64,000 nucleotides of DNA, from NCBI RefSeq assembly GCF_905397285.1, contig NZ_CAJPUX010000005.1, forward strand, positions 1 to 64,000, written 5' to 3'. Below are positions 17,937 to 26,621 of this stretch, in pieces (the first letter of the stretch is position 1; each line of letters begins with the position of its first letter). The notes below the pieces were generated by a model. The model did no database searches, had not been told where the DNA came from, and saw nothing but the letters and a program-made list of their open reading frames with translations. Source of the stretch: Cupriavidus plantarum (GTDB lineage Bacteria > Pseudomonadota > Gammaproteobacteria > Burkholderiales > Burkholderiaceae). The translations under genes and the position numbers were made by a program.

Positions 17937-20248
17937 GCACCGTCATGACTCCCGAGCGCCCGTCGCGCCGTGCCTTTCTCCAGGCTGGCGCCGCACTCAC
18001 GCTGGCCGTACAGGCCGGCGGACTGGTGTCGCTGGCCCATGCGGCGGATGCCAAGAGCGGTCCCAAAAAATACGGCGGCGACGCCATGCCCGGCGGTGTG
18101 GTCGATAACCCGCTGGTCTTCGTGTCCATCGCGACCGACGGCACCGTGACCATCGTCGCGCACCGCGTGGAAATGGGCACCGGCGTGCGGACCAGCCTGC
18201 CGATGGTGGTCGCCGACGAAATGGAAGCCGACTGGACGCGCGTGAAGATCGTGCAGGCGGACGCCAACGAAGCGCGTTACGGCAGCCAGAACGTCGATGG
18301 CTCGCGCAGCATGCGCCATTTCCTCACGCCGATGCGCCGCGTGGGCGCCTCCGCGCGGCAGATGCTCGAAGCCGCCGCGGCCGCTCAATGGGGCGTGCCC
18401 GTCGGCGAGGTCCAGGCCCGCAATCACGAGGTGCTGCACACCCCCAGCGGCCGCCGCCTGGGCTTCGGCGAACTGGCCGAAGCCGCCGCGAAGCAGCCCG
18501 TGCCGGCAGCGAACACGCTCGTGCTCAAGAAGCCCGAGCAGTTCCGCTACATCGGCAAGGGCAAGATCCTGCCGACCGACAGCCGCGACATCACGCGTGG
18601 CCGCGCCACGTATGGCATCGACGTACGCCTGCCCGGCATGGTGTACGCGGTCATCGCGCGCCCGCCGGTCTACGGCGGCAAGGTCAAGAGCTACGACGCC
18701 ACCGAGGCCCTGAAGGTGCCCGGCGTGCAGCGCGTGGTCGAGATCAAGCCGTACGACGGTCCGCCGCTGTTCAACCCCGTGGGCGGCATCGCCGTGGTGG
18801 CGTCCAACACGTGGGCCGCGATGCAGGGCCGTGCCGCGCTCAAGATCGACTGGGATAACAGCGGCACGAAGAACGCGGATTACGAGTCGGCCGCGTTCCG
18901 CACCGCGCTGCAGGCCGCCGCGAGCCAGCCGGGCAAAGCCATGCGCAACGACGGCGACGCGCTCGCGACGCTGTCGGCCGCGCCGGCCGCGCGCAAGGTC
19001 TCGGCCGAGTACTACATCCCCCACCTCGCGCACGCGTCGATGGAATCGCCGGTGGCTACCGCGCGTTTCGTGGATGGCAAGTGCGAGATCTGGGCGCCGT
19101 CGCAGGCGCCGCAGGGCGCGCTGGAGAGCGTGGCCAAGCACGTGGGCCTCGACCCGAAGGACGTCACGGTCCACCTGACGCTGCTCGGCGGCGGCTTTGG
19201 CCGGAAGTCGATGGCCGACTTCATCTCCGAGGCCGCGCTGGTGTCGAAGGCGCTTGGCGGCACCCCCGTCAAGCTCCAGTGGACGCGCGACGACGACATT
19301 CGCCACGACTACTACCACACGGTATCCGTGGAGCGGCTCGAGGCCTCGCTCGACAACGGCGGCAAGCCGACGGCGTGGCTGCATCGCTCGGCCGCGCCGA
19401 CCATCGCCTCCACGTTCGCGGTGGGCGCCGAAGGCAAGGCCGACTTCGAAGCGGCGATGACGGCCATCAACGTGCCATACGTGATCCCGGGCATCCGGCT
19501 CGAATCGGCCAACGTGCCCGCGCACGTACGGATCGGCTGGTTCCGCTCGGTCTCGAACATTCCGCATGCGTTCGCGGTGCAGAGCTTCGTCAGCGAACTC
19601 GCCTACAAGGCGGGCCGCGATCCGAAGGACTATCTGCTCGATCTGATCGGCCCGCCGCGCCGCATCGATCCGACCACGCTCTCGGACAAGTGGAATTACA
19701 ACGAATCGCCGGAGGTATATCCGCTGGACACCGGCCGCATGCGCCGCGTGGTCGAGGAAGCCGCCCGTCGCGCGAACTGGGGCCGCAAGCTGCCGAAGGG
19801 CCATGGTCTGGGCATTGCGATGGCGTACAGCTTCGTGACCTATGTGGCCACGGTGGTCGAAGTGGCCGTCGATGCCAAGGGCGAGATCACGATTCCGCGC
19901 GTCGACATGGCCATCGACTGCGGCCCGCAGGTCAACCCCGAGCGCATCCGTTCGCAGGTCGAGGGCGGTTGCGTGATGGGCGTGGGCCTGGCGATGCTGG
20001 GGGAGATCACGTTCAAGGACGGTAGCGTGCAGCAGAGCAACTTCCACGACTTCGAGGTGCTCCGCTCGCATATGGCCCCGCGCGCCATCCATACGTGGCT
20101 CGTGGGCGGCGACTTCGACGTGCCCGCCGGCGGTGTCGGCGAGCCGCCGGTGCCGCCCGTGGCGCCCGCGCTCTGCAACGCGATCTTCGCGGCGACGGGC
20201 AAGCGCATCCGCTCGCTGCCGATCCGCGACCAGCTCACCCGGACCTGA
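17933..20248 (+). CDS. Molybdenum hydroxylase large subunit, Tat-exported (IorB-like)
   Basis: A 771-residue Mo-pterin subunit. The N-terminus has a twin-arginine signal (SRRAFLQAGAALTLAVQAGG). Mo-cofactor binding segments include LLGGGFGRKSMADFISEA and GVRTSLPMVVADEMEADW. The catalytic Glu loop is GGVGEPPVPPVAPALCNAIF near the C-terminus. Together with the small subunit it should oxidise an N-heterocycle or aldehyde in the periplasm. The Tat signal on the large subunit implies the small subunit is carried across with it. The overlapping ATGA start indicates coupled translation. The exact substrate cannot be told. Confidence 0.92.
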   Translation: MSTVMTPERPSRRAFLQAGAALTLAVQAGGLVSLAHAADAKSGPKKYGGDAMPGGVVDNPLVFVSIATDGTVTIVAHRVEMGTGVRTSLPMVVADEMEADWTRVKIVQADANEARYGSQNVDGSRSMRHFLTPMRRVGASARQMLEAAAAAQWGVPVGEVQARNHEVLHTPSGRRLGFGELAEAAAKQPVPAANTLVLKKPEQFRYIGKGKILPTDSRDITRGRATYGIDVRLPGMVYAVIARPPVYGGKVKSYDATEALKVPGVQRVVEIKPYDGPPLFNPVGGIAVVASNTWAAMQGRAALKIDWDNSGTKNADYESAAFRTALQAAASQPGKAMRNDGDALATLSAAPAARKVSAEYYIPHLAHASMESPVATARFVDGKCEIWAPSQAPQGALESVAKHVGLDPKDVTVHLTLLGGGFGRKSMADFISEAALVSKALGGTPVKLQWTRDDDIRHDYYHTVSVERLEASLDNGGKPTAWLHRSAAPTIASTFAVGAEGKADFEAAMTAINVPYVIPGIRLESANVPAHVRIGWFRSVSNIPHAFAVQSFVSELAYKAGRDPKDYLLDLIGPPRRIDPTTLSDKWNYNESPEVYPLDTGRMRRVVEEAARRANWGRKLPKGHGLGIAMAYSFVTYVATVVEVAVDAKGEITIPRVDMAIDCGPQVNPERIRSQVEGGCVMGVGLAMLGEITFKDGSVQQSNFHDFEVLRSHMAPRAIHTWLVGGDFDVPAGGVGEPPVPPVAPALCNAIFAATGKRIRSLPIRDQLTRT

Positions 20249-20271
20249 CACGGCTCGAATATGGGTCCGAG

Positions 20272-20305
20272 AACGCCGCGGCGCACCTGCCGCGGCGTTT
20301 TTTTT
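20272..20305 (+). terminator. Rho-independent terminator
   Basis: A perfect 11-bp stem AACGCCGCGGC / GCCGCGGCGTT with a 6-nt loop, followed by a run of T to 20305, located 24 bp after the hydroxylase stop codon. Confidence 0.92.
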
Positions 20306-20417
20306 ATGCCTTTTTGCAATGTTGCGTGTCGTTCGGGCCGCCAGATACAAAGGGACACAGGGACCCGCCCAACGTTGTCCATAATCGCCTCAACCCCTGT
20401 CATCCATGAGGCAAACC

Positions 20418-20564
20418 ATGAAGCGAACCCTGATTCTGGCCAGCATGATCCTGTCGGCATTCACCGGCGAGCTGCGCGCGACCGCCGCGTGCCGCTGGGT
20501 GCCCGCCAGGGCGGCGTCCGTGCAGCCGCGCCGCGACTATCGCAAGGAGTCCCATCATGCGTAA
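20418..20564 (+). CDS. Candidate 48-residue exported leader ORF
   Basis: Reads MKRTLILASMILSAFTGELR, then a short Arg-rich region, and stops (TAA 20562-20564) just inside the start of the thioredoxin-like gene. GAGG lies 7 nt before the ATG. The N-terminus looks like a signal peptide and the overlap suggests coupled translation. It could equally be the remnant of a longer gene. No family is recognised. Confidence 0.4.
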   Translation: MKRTLILASMILSAFTGELRATAACRWVPARAASVQPRRDYRKESHHA

Positions 20565-21099
20565 CGCCATCCGTGTCGCGCTCGCCGCCGCCGGCGTGGC
20601 CGCGCTCTATATCGTTGGCGCCGGCGCCAGCATCGGCAGTCCTACCGTCGGCGATCAGGGCAAGGCGCCCGAATTCGCCGGTATCGAGAAGTGGCTGAAC
20701 TCGCAGCCGCTCACGATGGCGCAACTGCGCGGCAAGGTCGTGCTCGTCGATTTCTGGACGTACTCGTGCATCAACTGCGTGAACACGCTGCCGTACGTCA
20801 AGCAGTGGAACGAGAAGTACAAGGACAAGGGGCTCGTGGTCGTCGGCGTGCATACGCCCGAGTTTCCGTTCGAGAAATCCACGGCCAACGTGGAAGCCGC
20901 GATCAAGCGCTTCGGCATTACGTATCCCGTCGCGCAGGACAATAACTACGCGACGTGGTCCGCCTATCGCAACCAGTATTGGCCCGCCACTTACCTGATC
21001 GACGCCGATGGCAAGATCGTCTACAAGCACTATGGAGAAGGCGCGTACGGCGAAACCGAATCCGCGATCCAGAAGCTCTTGTCCGAACGCAAGCCGTAG
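20557..21099 (+). CDS. Exported thioredoxin-like protein (TlpA/DipZ C-domain type)
   Basis: A 180-residue periplasmic thioredoxin fold with an uncleaved or cleaved N-terminal hydrophobic segment (AIRVALAAAGVAALYIVGAG). The active site is VDFWTYSCINCVNTLPYVKQ, a CxxC with the sequence CINC as in the C-terminal domain of DipZ proteins. The cis-Pro loop is YWPATYLIDADGKIVYKH. It probably reduces or oxidises disulfides or peroxides in the envelope. No CcdA-like membrane partner is adjacent. An AAGGAG ribosome-binding site precedes ATG 20557. Confidence 0.85.
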   Translation: MRNAIRVALAAAGVAALYIVGAGASIGSPTVGDQGKAPEFAGIEKWLNSQPLTMAQLRGKVVLVDFWTYSCINCVNTLPYVKQWNEKYKDKGLVVVGVHTPEFPFEKSTANVEAAIKRFGITYPVAQDNNYATWSAYRNQYWPATYLIDADGKIVYKHYGEGAYGETESAIQKLLSERKP

Positions 21100-21114
21100 G
21101 CTACCGCGGGGGCG

Positions 21115-21999
21115 TCAGGGCTCGCCGAGGGCGCCGCTGGGCCGCATGGTGGCGCTCTCGAGCAGCTTTTCGTGGATGTACGCGTGCAGCAGGATCGCCT
21201 CGCGTTCACCGCAGCCGTCGAACGCCACGCCCACGCAATGGAACGGCGCTTCGGCGATCCCATCCGTGTCTTCCCGCGTAAACCCCGTGATGGAGAACTT
21301 CGACTTGATGCCCGCCGCGCGCAGCGTGAAGTCGAGCCGCACCTCGCGCCCCGGCTCGGACAGCGCATTGCTGGCCGTATTGATCGATGCGCCGCCGAGG
21401 CTGATGTCGGTGAGCAGCACCGTCTGCGGCGAGAGGCTGCCATCGGCGACGGTCAGCTTGGCCACCACGCGAACGGGCACGCGCACACTGCCGCGCATTT
21501 CGCGCGTATCGACGTTGACGATGTCGGCCAGCATCCAGTAAGGAAATGGCGTGCGCGACGTCGCATGGACGCGCGCGGAGAAACTCAGGATGCTCGTACC
21601 GGTGAAGCCGCGGAACAGGACGGTGTCGCCATCGGTGACGTCGGCCGGCTTGCCCGTCAGGTTCGGCCACGCGATGAAGGCGGCGCCTTCGGCAAACCCG
21701 ATCAGCCGGCTGACCGCCGCGCGGCTGGCGTCACCGGGGCGCTTCACGTGCAAGAGCGTCCCCACGGGCAGCCCATAGCGGTCGTGCCACGGCGAGGCGG
21801 CCTCGTCCGCGCCGAGGGGCGCCATATCGTCCGCCCAGAAGCAGCGGCCGGCCTGAAGCACCATCCGGCGTTCTTCGTCGGTCTGGAAGACGGTGCCCTC
21901 GTCGGCCACCGGAAACCCCAATTCGTCGACCAGGGCTGATTTCAGGGGCTTGCCCAGTTCGATGTCGTCCGCCTGAACCTCTTTACGCATAGAAAGCAT
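21115..21999 (-). CDS. PilZ-domain c-di-GMP receptor (YcgR-like)
   Basis: A 294-residue two-domain protein. The N-terminal half resembles the YcgR N-terminal (PilZN) domain. The C-terminal PilZ domain has both c-di-GMP motifs: RGSVRVPVR (RxxxR) and TDISLGGASI (D/NxSxxG). Such proteins act as flagellar brakes or control exopolysaccharide when c-di-GMP rises. The two enzymes of c-di-GMP turnover at 33.5-36.4 kb are possible sources of the signal. An alternative start lies three codons in (21990). It is a single-gene unit, convergent with the thioredoxin gene. Confidence 0.88.
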   Translation of the reverse strand: MLSMRKEVQADDIELGKPLKSALVDELGFPVADEGTVFQTDEERRMVLQAGRCFWADDMAPLGADEAASPWHDRYGLPVGTLLHVKRPGDASRAAVSRLIGFAEGAAFIAWPNLTGKPADVTDGDTVLFRGFTGTSILSFSARVHATSRTPFPYWMLADIVNVDTREMRGSVRVPVRVVAKLTVADGSLSPQTVLLTDISLGGASINTASNALSEPGREVRLDFTLRAAGIKSKFSITGFTREDTDGIAEAPFHCVGVAFDGCGEREAILLHAYIHEKLLESATMRPSGALGEP

Positions 22000-22093
22000 C
22001 CATTCGCCATTCGTGCCGCGCCCGCGTGCGCCTCATCCATAACTCTAGCAAACTCGGATGGCCGTTTGGGCCAGCTTGAAGTGGGGGGACCGG

Positions 22094-23578
22094 TCACCGG
22101 CCGGCCATGCCATCGAGCACCTTCGCGGCGGCGAGGTGCTGCGGAATGGGCAATCCCTGCCGGGCGTTCTCGGGCGCGATCTGCACGCCCTGGGCGCTCC
22201 CGCGTGCCGCAAGATCGTTGCCCTTGCCATAAACGTCGCGCGTCACGTTGCCCACCTCGGTATCGGAGAGGTCCGCGCCGGCCAGCAGCACCGCGGCAGT
22301 GGCGATCGTCGGCACGGGCTCGTCCTGCTCCGAATACGCGCCCTTGACGATCGTGTAGGGAAAGTAACCGCGCTGCGTCGCGGCCAGCGCGTCGATGCCG
22401 GCCTTGTTCAGCGGCAGCAGCCGGATGCCGTCATCGGCGAGCATGTCGCGCACGCTATCCGCTGGCACGCCGATGATCTGCACCACGGCATCGACCGCAT
22501 TGGCGCGCAGCGCCACCAGCGCATCGCCGATGTCGAGATCCTGCGGCACGATGTCGGGCAGCGCGAGCCCATGCGCCTGCAGCACGCGCACTGCCGTGGT
22601 CCGCGACGCCGAGCCCCGCGCCCCGATCGCAATGCGCTTGCCGCGCAGGTCCGCCATCGCCCTGACCGGCCCGCGCGCGCTGACGAGCACATGTACGGCC
22701 TCCGGATACAGGCTGCCGATGGCACGCAGCGCGCTGTACGGACCGCTCTCGGCGAACGCGCCTTTGCCCTCGTAGGCATCCAGCGCGGCGTCGCCCTGCG
22801 CAAGCGCGAGGGAGACGCGGCCATCGCGCAGCAGACGCAGGTTCTCTTCGCCGCCATGCGTGACCAGCGGCACCGCTCGGACCTTCGACGTCGCGGCCAT
22901 CGCCTGCGCCAGGCGCAGGTACTGGCCATGCTCGGCGCCCGCCGCGATGGCATAGCCCGCGTCGAGGCGCGCACGCCGCGCCTGGATCGTCGCGTAGGCC
23001 GCCTGCAATTCCTGCTGGATCACAGCCTGTTCCGCCGGCGAGGCCGATTGCTGCGCGGCATCGACAACCTTGCGCATCGCGTCGAGGATAGCGGTGGGGC
23101 CCTGCGTGGCGTTGGTCGCGTACGCCGGGGCTTCCGCTGGGCGGTAGCCACCCGCCGCCACGGCCACCCAGCTATCGCCTTCGCGCCGATACAGCGCGGT
23201 GCCATGCGCGCGGATGATGTCGCCGGCCTTGTTGCCGCCGGAGGTGATGCCGCTGATGCCTTTGGGGCCCGCGCCGAGCGCGGAGACCAGTCCAGCCACG
23301 CCGGGTGCGTCCCATGCGCCGAAGTCGAAATCGCGCTTGAGCCGCAGGTCGGTGTCGAAATAGACGATGCGCCGCGTTTCGCCGGACGGCGCCTTGATGT
23401 CGGCCTGCGAGCCACGCCGCGCGAAGTCGGCGACTTCGAGGGTGCCGGGCGGCAGCGCCTGCGCGAGGCGTTCGTCCATGCCCTTACGCAGCGCGCCCGT
23501 ATCGGGACCCCCGCCGCAGGCCGCAAGCGATAGGGCCACCGCGACGAAGGCCACGCAACGCAGGACGGTGGCTGGCAT
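22094..23578 (-). CDS. TAXI-type solute-binding lipoprotein
   Basis: A 494-residue extracytoplasmic binding protein. It starts with a lipoprotein signal (FVAVALSLAACGGG, lipobox Cys21). An extra N-terminal domain of about 200 residues follows, then the TAXI (TRAP-associated extracytoplasmic immunogenic) domain with AAGAEHGQYLRLAQAM, PLVTHGGEENLRLL, SLALAQGDAAL and DLRGKRIAIGARGSASRTTA. TAXI proteins bind glutamate-like or other acids and normally feed a fused TRAP permease. Here no TRAP permease is present; the gene lies 2 bp downstream of a GltS-type symporter, so the two are clearly co-transcribed. Confidence 0.85.
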   Translation of the reverse strand: MPATVLRCVAFVAVALSLAACGGGPDTGALRKGMDERLAQALPPGTLEVADFARRGSQADIKAPSGETRRIVYFDTDLRLKRDFDFGAWDAPGVAGLVSALGAGPKGISGITSGGNKAGDIIRAHGTALYRREGDSWVAVAAGGYRPAEAPAYATNATQGPTAILDAMRKVVDAAQQSASPAEQAVIQQELQAAYATIQARRARLDAGYAIAAGAEHGQYLRLAQAMAATSKVRAVPLVTHGGEENLRLLRDGRVSLALAQGDAALDAYEGKGAFAESGPYSALRAIGSLYPEAVHVLVSARGPVRAMADLRGKRIAIGARGSASRTTAVRVLQAHGLALPDIVPQDLDIGDALVALRANAVDAVVQIIGVPADSVRDMLADDGIRLLPLNKAGIDALAATQRGYFPYTIVKGAYSEQDEPVPTIATAAVLLAGADLSDTEVGNVTRDVYGKGNDLAARGSAQGVQIAPENARQGLPIPQHLAAAKVLDGMAGR

Positions 23579-23580
23579 GA

Positions 23581-24768
23581 TCAACCTCCCATGAACGGCA
23601 GCGCGAGCATGACCGTCAGCACGAACGCGTTCATCAGGTCGACGAAGAACGCGCCGGCGAGCGGCGCAATCAGATAGCTGCTCGGCGCGGGACCATGGCG
23701 CGCGGTGATCGCGGCCATGTTGGCCATCGCGGTCGCCGTGGAACCCATGTTGAAGCCGATGAACGCGGCCGACGTGACCGCGGCCTCGTAGTCGCGCCCC
23801 ATGAAGCGAAAGCACACGAAGATCACGTAAAGCACGATGAAGACCACCTGCATCGCGATGATCAGCAGGAACGGCCCTGCGGAACGCGCCACGTCGACGA
23901 CGTCGAGCGCCATCATCGTCATGACGAGGAACAGCGACAGGCAGGTGCTGGAGATCAGATCCGCCGCGCGGTCGTCCCACCGCACGCCGACGAACGGCAG
24001 CAGGTTGCGCAGCGCGATACCGGCCATCATGCACCACAGGAAAGACGGAATCGTGATGGCGCCACCGGAGAGCCGTTCCGCGAGCCAGCGGCTGGCGACC
24101 ACCGCCGCCAGAATGCCGGCAAGCGCGCCGACGACCGCCACAGTCGAGATTGGCGAGGCGGACTCTCGCTCGCTGGCGACGGCGGCGTCGTCGGCCGCGG
24201 ACCGCAGGCCGTACTTGCCGATCAGGTACTGCGCCACGGGTCCCGCGATGATGCCCCCGACAATCAGGCCGATCGTCGCCACCGTCATCGACAGCTCCAT
24301 CACCTGCTGCAGGTTGTTGATCTCCGCGAAGCGCTCCGCATACGCGGCGCCGGTGCCGTGCCCGCCGACCAGCGTGATGGACCCGCCGACCAGCCCGAAG
24401 ATCGGATGAAGGTCGAGCGCCTTCGCCATCGACACGCCCACCAGGTTCTGCACGAGGATGTACGGGAACAGGATGATGAGGAAGATCACGAGCGCGCGGC
24501 CGCCCCGACGCAGCATGCGCAGGTCCGCGGTCAGCCCCACGCCGCCGAAGAACATCAGCAGCAGCGTCGGCTTGATGCTCTGCTCCATCGTGATCTGGAA
24601 CCCGCTGGTGGCATAGGCCAGCGACGCCAGCACCGCGAACAGCAGCCCGCCCGTGATGGGGTCCGGGATGTTGTAGCGGGACAGCACACCGACACGCCGA
24701 TTGATCAGCGCGCCGATGAGCAGCATGACGAGTGCGGCCAGCAAACTGGCGACGGGTTCGAGTTTCAT
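23581..24768 (-). CDS. gltS: Sodium/glutamate symporter (GltS family)
   Basis: A 395-residue integral membrane protein with about 10-12 helices. It carries GltS features: N-terminal LLAALVMLLIGALINRRVG, IPDPITGGLLFAVLA, a GGHGTGAAYAERFAE re-entrant loop in the first half and FIGFNMGSTATAMANMAAI in the second. The two Gly-rich loops are the pore loops of the inverted-repeat 2HCT/ESS fold. GGGAG lies near the start. The next gene (2 bp away) is a TAXI lipoprotein, so this may be a binding-protein-assisted GltS rather than a plain glutamate carrier. Confidence 0.92.
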   Translation of the reverse strand: MKLEPVASLLAALVMLLIGALINRRVGVLSRYNIPDPITGGLLFAVLASLAYATSGFQITMEQSIKPTLLLMFFGGVGLTADLRMLRRGGRALVIFLIILFPYILVQNLVGVSMAKALDLHPIFGLVGGSITLVGGHGTGAAYAERFAEINNLQQVMELSMTVATIGLIVGGIIAGPVAQYLIGKYGLRSAADDAAVASERESASPISTVAVVGALAGILAAVVASRWLAERLSGGAITIPSFLWCMMAGIALRNLLPFVGVRWDDRAADLISSTCLSLFLVMTMMALDVVDVARSAGPFLLIIAMQVVFIVLYVIFVCFRFMGRDYEAAVTSAAFIGFNMGSTATAMANMAAITARHGPAPSSYLIAPLAGAFFVDLMNAFVLTVMLALPFMGG

Positions 24769-24905
24769 CGGGAAATCTCCCTTGTTCTTCGTTCTCGAAC
24801 GGCGCATCAGTCTGGCGGCGCCGCGTGTGGACCCTATGGTGACCATAGGGCGCATGCGCCGTCTTTGCAACCCGACTTTATTTGACCGGATCAGCGATCC
24901 AGAGG

Positions 24906-26477
24906 TCAGGCGAGCATCGGTACCGCGCGGCCAACGGGCAACTGAAACGATGCCACCGTGCCACGCAGCACGCCTGCCTGTTCCTCCAGCGCCTGCGCCG
25001 CCGCCGCGGCCTCTTCCACCAGCGCGGCGTTCTGCTGCGTGACCTGATCCATCTGGTTCACGGCATGGCTCACCTGCTCGATGCCGGCCGACTGCTCGAC
25101 TGACGCGGCGCTGATCTCGCCCATGATGTCCGTCACGCGGCGGACCGCCTGCACGACCTCGCCCATCGTGGTGCCGGCCTGATCGACCTGACGCGTGCCC
25201 GCCTCCACGCGGCTCACGGTGTCCTGGATCAGCGTGACGATCTCCTTGGCGGCCGTGGCGGAGCGCTGCGCGAGCGCGCGCACTTCGCCCGCCACCACCG
25301 CGAAGCCGCGGCCCTGTTCACCGGCCCGCGCAGCCTCCACCGCGGCGTTGAGCGCAAGGATGTTGGTCTGGAACGCGATGCCTTCGATCACGCTCGTGAT
25401 GTCGCCAATTTTCTTCGACGCGGCATCGATCTCGCCCATCGTGTCCACCACGCGACGCACCGCCTCGCCACCGCGCGCGGCGGTATCGGACGCATCGACG
25501 GCAAGCTGGTTGGCCTGCTTCGCGTTGTCAGCGTTCTGCCGCACGATCGAGGTCAGTTGTTCCATGCTCGACGCCGTCTGCTGCAGCGCGCTGGCCTGCT
25601 CTTCCGTGCGTTGCGACAGGTCCTGGTTGCCGGCCGAGATCTGCCCGGTCGCCGTGGCAATCGCCTCGCTGCCCCCGCGCATGGTCTGGATCGTCGAGAT
25701 CAGGCCCTGCTGCATCTGTTGCAGACCACGCAGCAGGCGGCCCATTTCGCATTGCGTGGTCGCGTGAATCGACCGCGTCAGATCGCCGCGCGCGATCTCG
25801 TCGAAGCTGTCGAGCATGCGTGCGAGCGGCACCGAGATCGCGCGCTGCAGGCCAACCGCGCAGGCAACCGCGGCCAACAGGCCGATCGCGATCGCTGCGG
25901 CCACGAGCCAGAGGAACTGCTGCGTGCGCGAAGTGGCTTGCGTGTAGAGCGCCTCCGCCTGCTTGCGCTGTTCGCCCTCGAGCTCCTCCATGACGGCGGA
26001 GAGGCCCGCGTTGCGCGGCGGCACGATGTTCATGATGATATTGTCGGCCGTGGTCGTGTCGCGCGCGCGCAGCGCCGTGAACAGCGGATCCAGCCCTTCC
26101 CTGAAGTACGCGGCACGAATGCCGTCGACCTTCTCCGCGAGCGCCTCCTCCGCCGGCGACATCGGCAGCGCCAGGTAGGCCTTCCACGCTTCGTCCGACT
26201 TGGCGCGGTACGCCTGCGCCTTGTCCACGGTGGCCATCGCGTCGGCGGCATCGGGATGCAGCATCACGCGGTCGAGCGTGGTGCGCACCACGGTCAGGTT
26301 GAGCTGGGCGCGCGCGACGTACGCCATCGCGGCCATCTCCTTGCCGTAGATCTCCTTGATATCGCGGTCGGCGGATTGCATGCCGACGGCACCGATGACA
26401 CCGACGCTGGCCAGCAGCACCGCCAGCAGGACCAGCGCCGCGTTGAGTCGAAGCCGAATGGAAAACCTGTTGAACAT
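24906..26477 (-). CDS. Methyl-accepting chemotaxis protein
   Basis: A 523-residue transmembrane chemoreceptor. TM1 is at residues about 9-31 (LNAALVLLAVLLASVGVIGA), then a four-helix-bundle (Tar/4HB) ligand domain to about residue 185, TM2 (LWLVAAAIAIGLLAAVACAV) and HAMP. The long coiled-coil signalling domain has the invariant hairpin tip EGIAFQTNILALNAAVEAAR and methylation-type helices (SAGNQDLSQRTEEQASALQQ). There is no C-terminal CheR-binding NWxxF pentapeptide. ATG 26477 has AGGTG about 9 nt upstream. The ligand is unknown; no chemotaxis operon is adjacent. Confidence 0.93.
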   Translation of the reverse strand: MFNRFSIRLRLNAALVLLAVLLASVGVIGAVGMQSADRDIKEIYGKEMAAMAYVARAQLNLTVVRTTLDRVMLHPDAADAMATVDKAQAYRAKSDEAWKAYLALPMSPAEEALAEKVDGIRAAYFREGLDPLFTALRARDTTTADNIIMNIVPPRNAGLSAVMEELEGEQRKQAEALYTQATSRTQQFLWLVAAAIAIGLLAAVACAVGLQRAISVPLARMLDSFDEIARGDLTRSIHATTQCEMGRLLRGLQQMQQGLISTIQTMRGGSEAIATATGQISAGNQDLSQRTEEQASALQQTASSMEQLTSIVRQNADNAKQANQLAVDASDTAARGGEAVRRVVDTMGEIDAASKKIGDITSVIEGIAFQTNILALNAAVEAARAGEQGRGFAVVAGEVRALAQRSATAAKEIVTLIQDTVSRVEAGTRQVDQAGTTMGEVVQAVRRVTDIMGEISAASVEQSAGIEQVSHAVNQMDQVTQQNAALVEEAAAAAQALEEQAGVLRGTVASFQLPVGRAVPMLA

Positions 26478-26621
26478 GATGAGCACCTGTTACGTGGACT
26501 TACGTGCGTAACGGCGTAAAACGGGCGCACTTTAGCGCCAACGTCTGTAATGTATGGTCGGCAGCGCGAAATCGCGCCGCTCGGGGTACGATGGCAACCA
26601 TTTCTGACCGCCGCCCCGATC

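Noticed and set aside
17873..20350. An 825-codon open frame on the minus strand
   Set aside because: It lies antisense to the molybdenum hydroxylase genes. Its His/Arg/Gly-rich translation has no family motif. Long antisense frames are expected in high-GC DNA.
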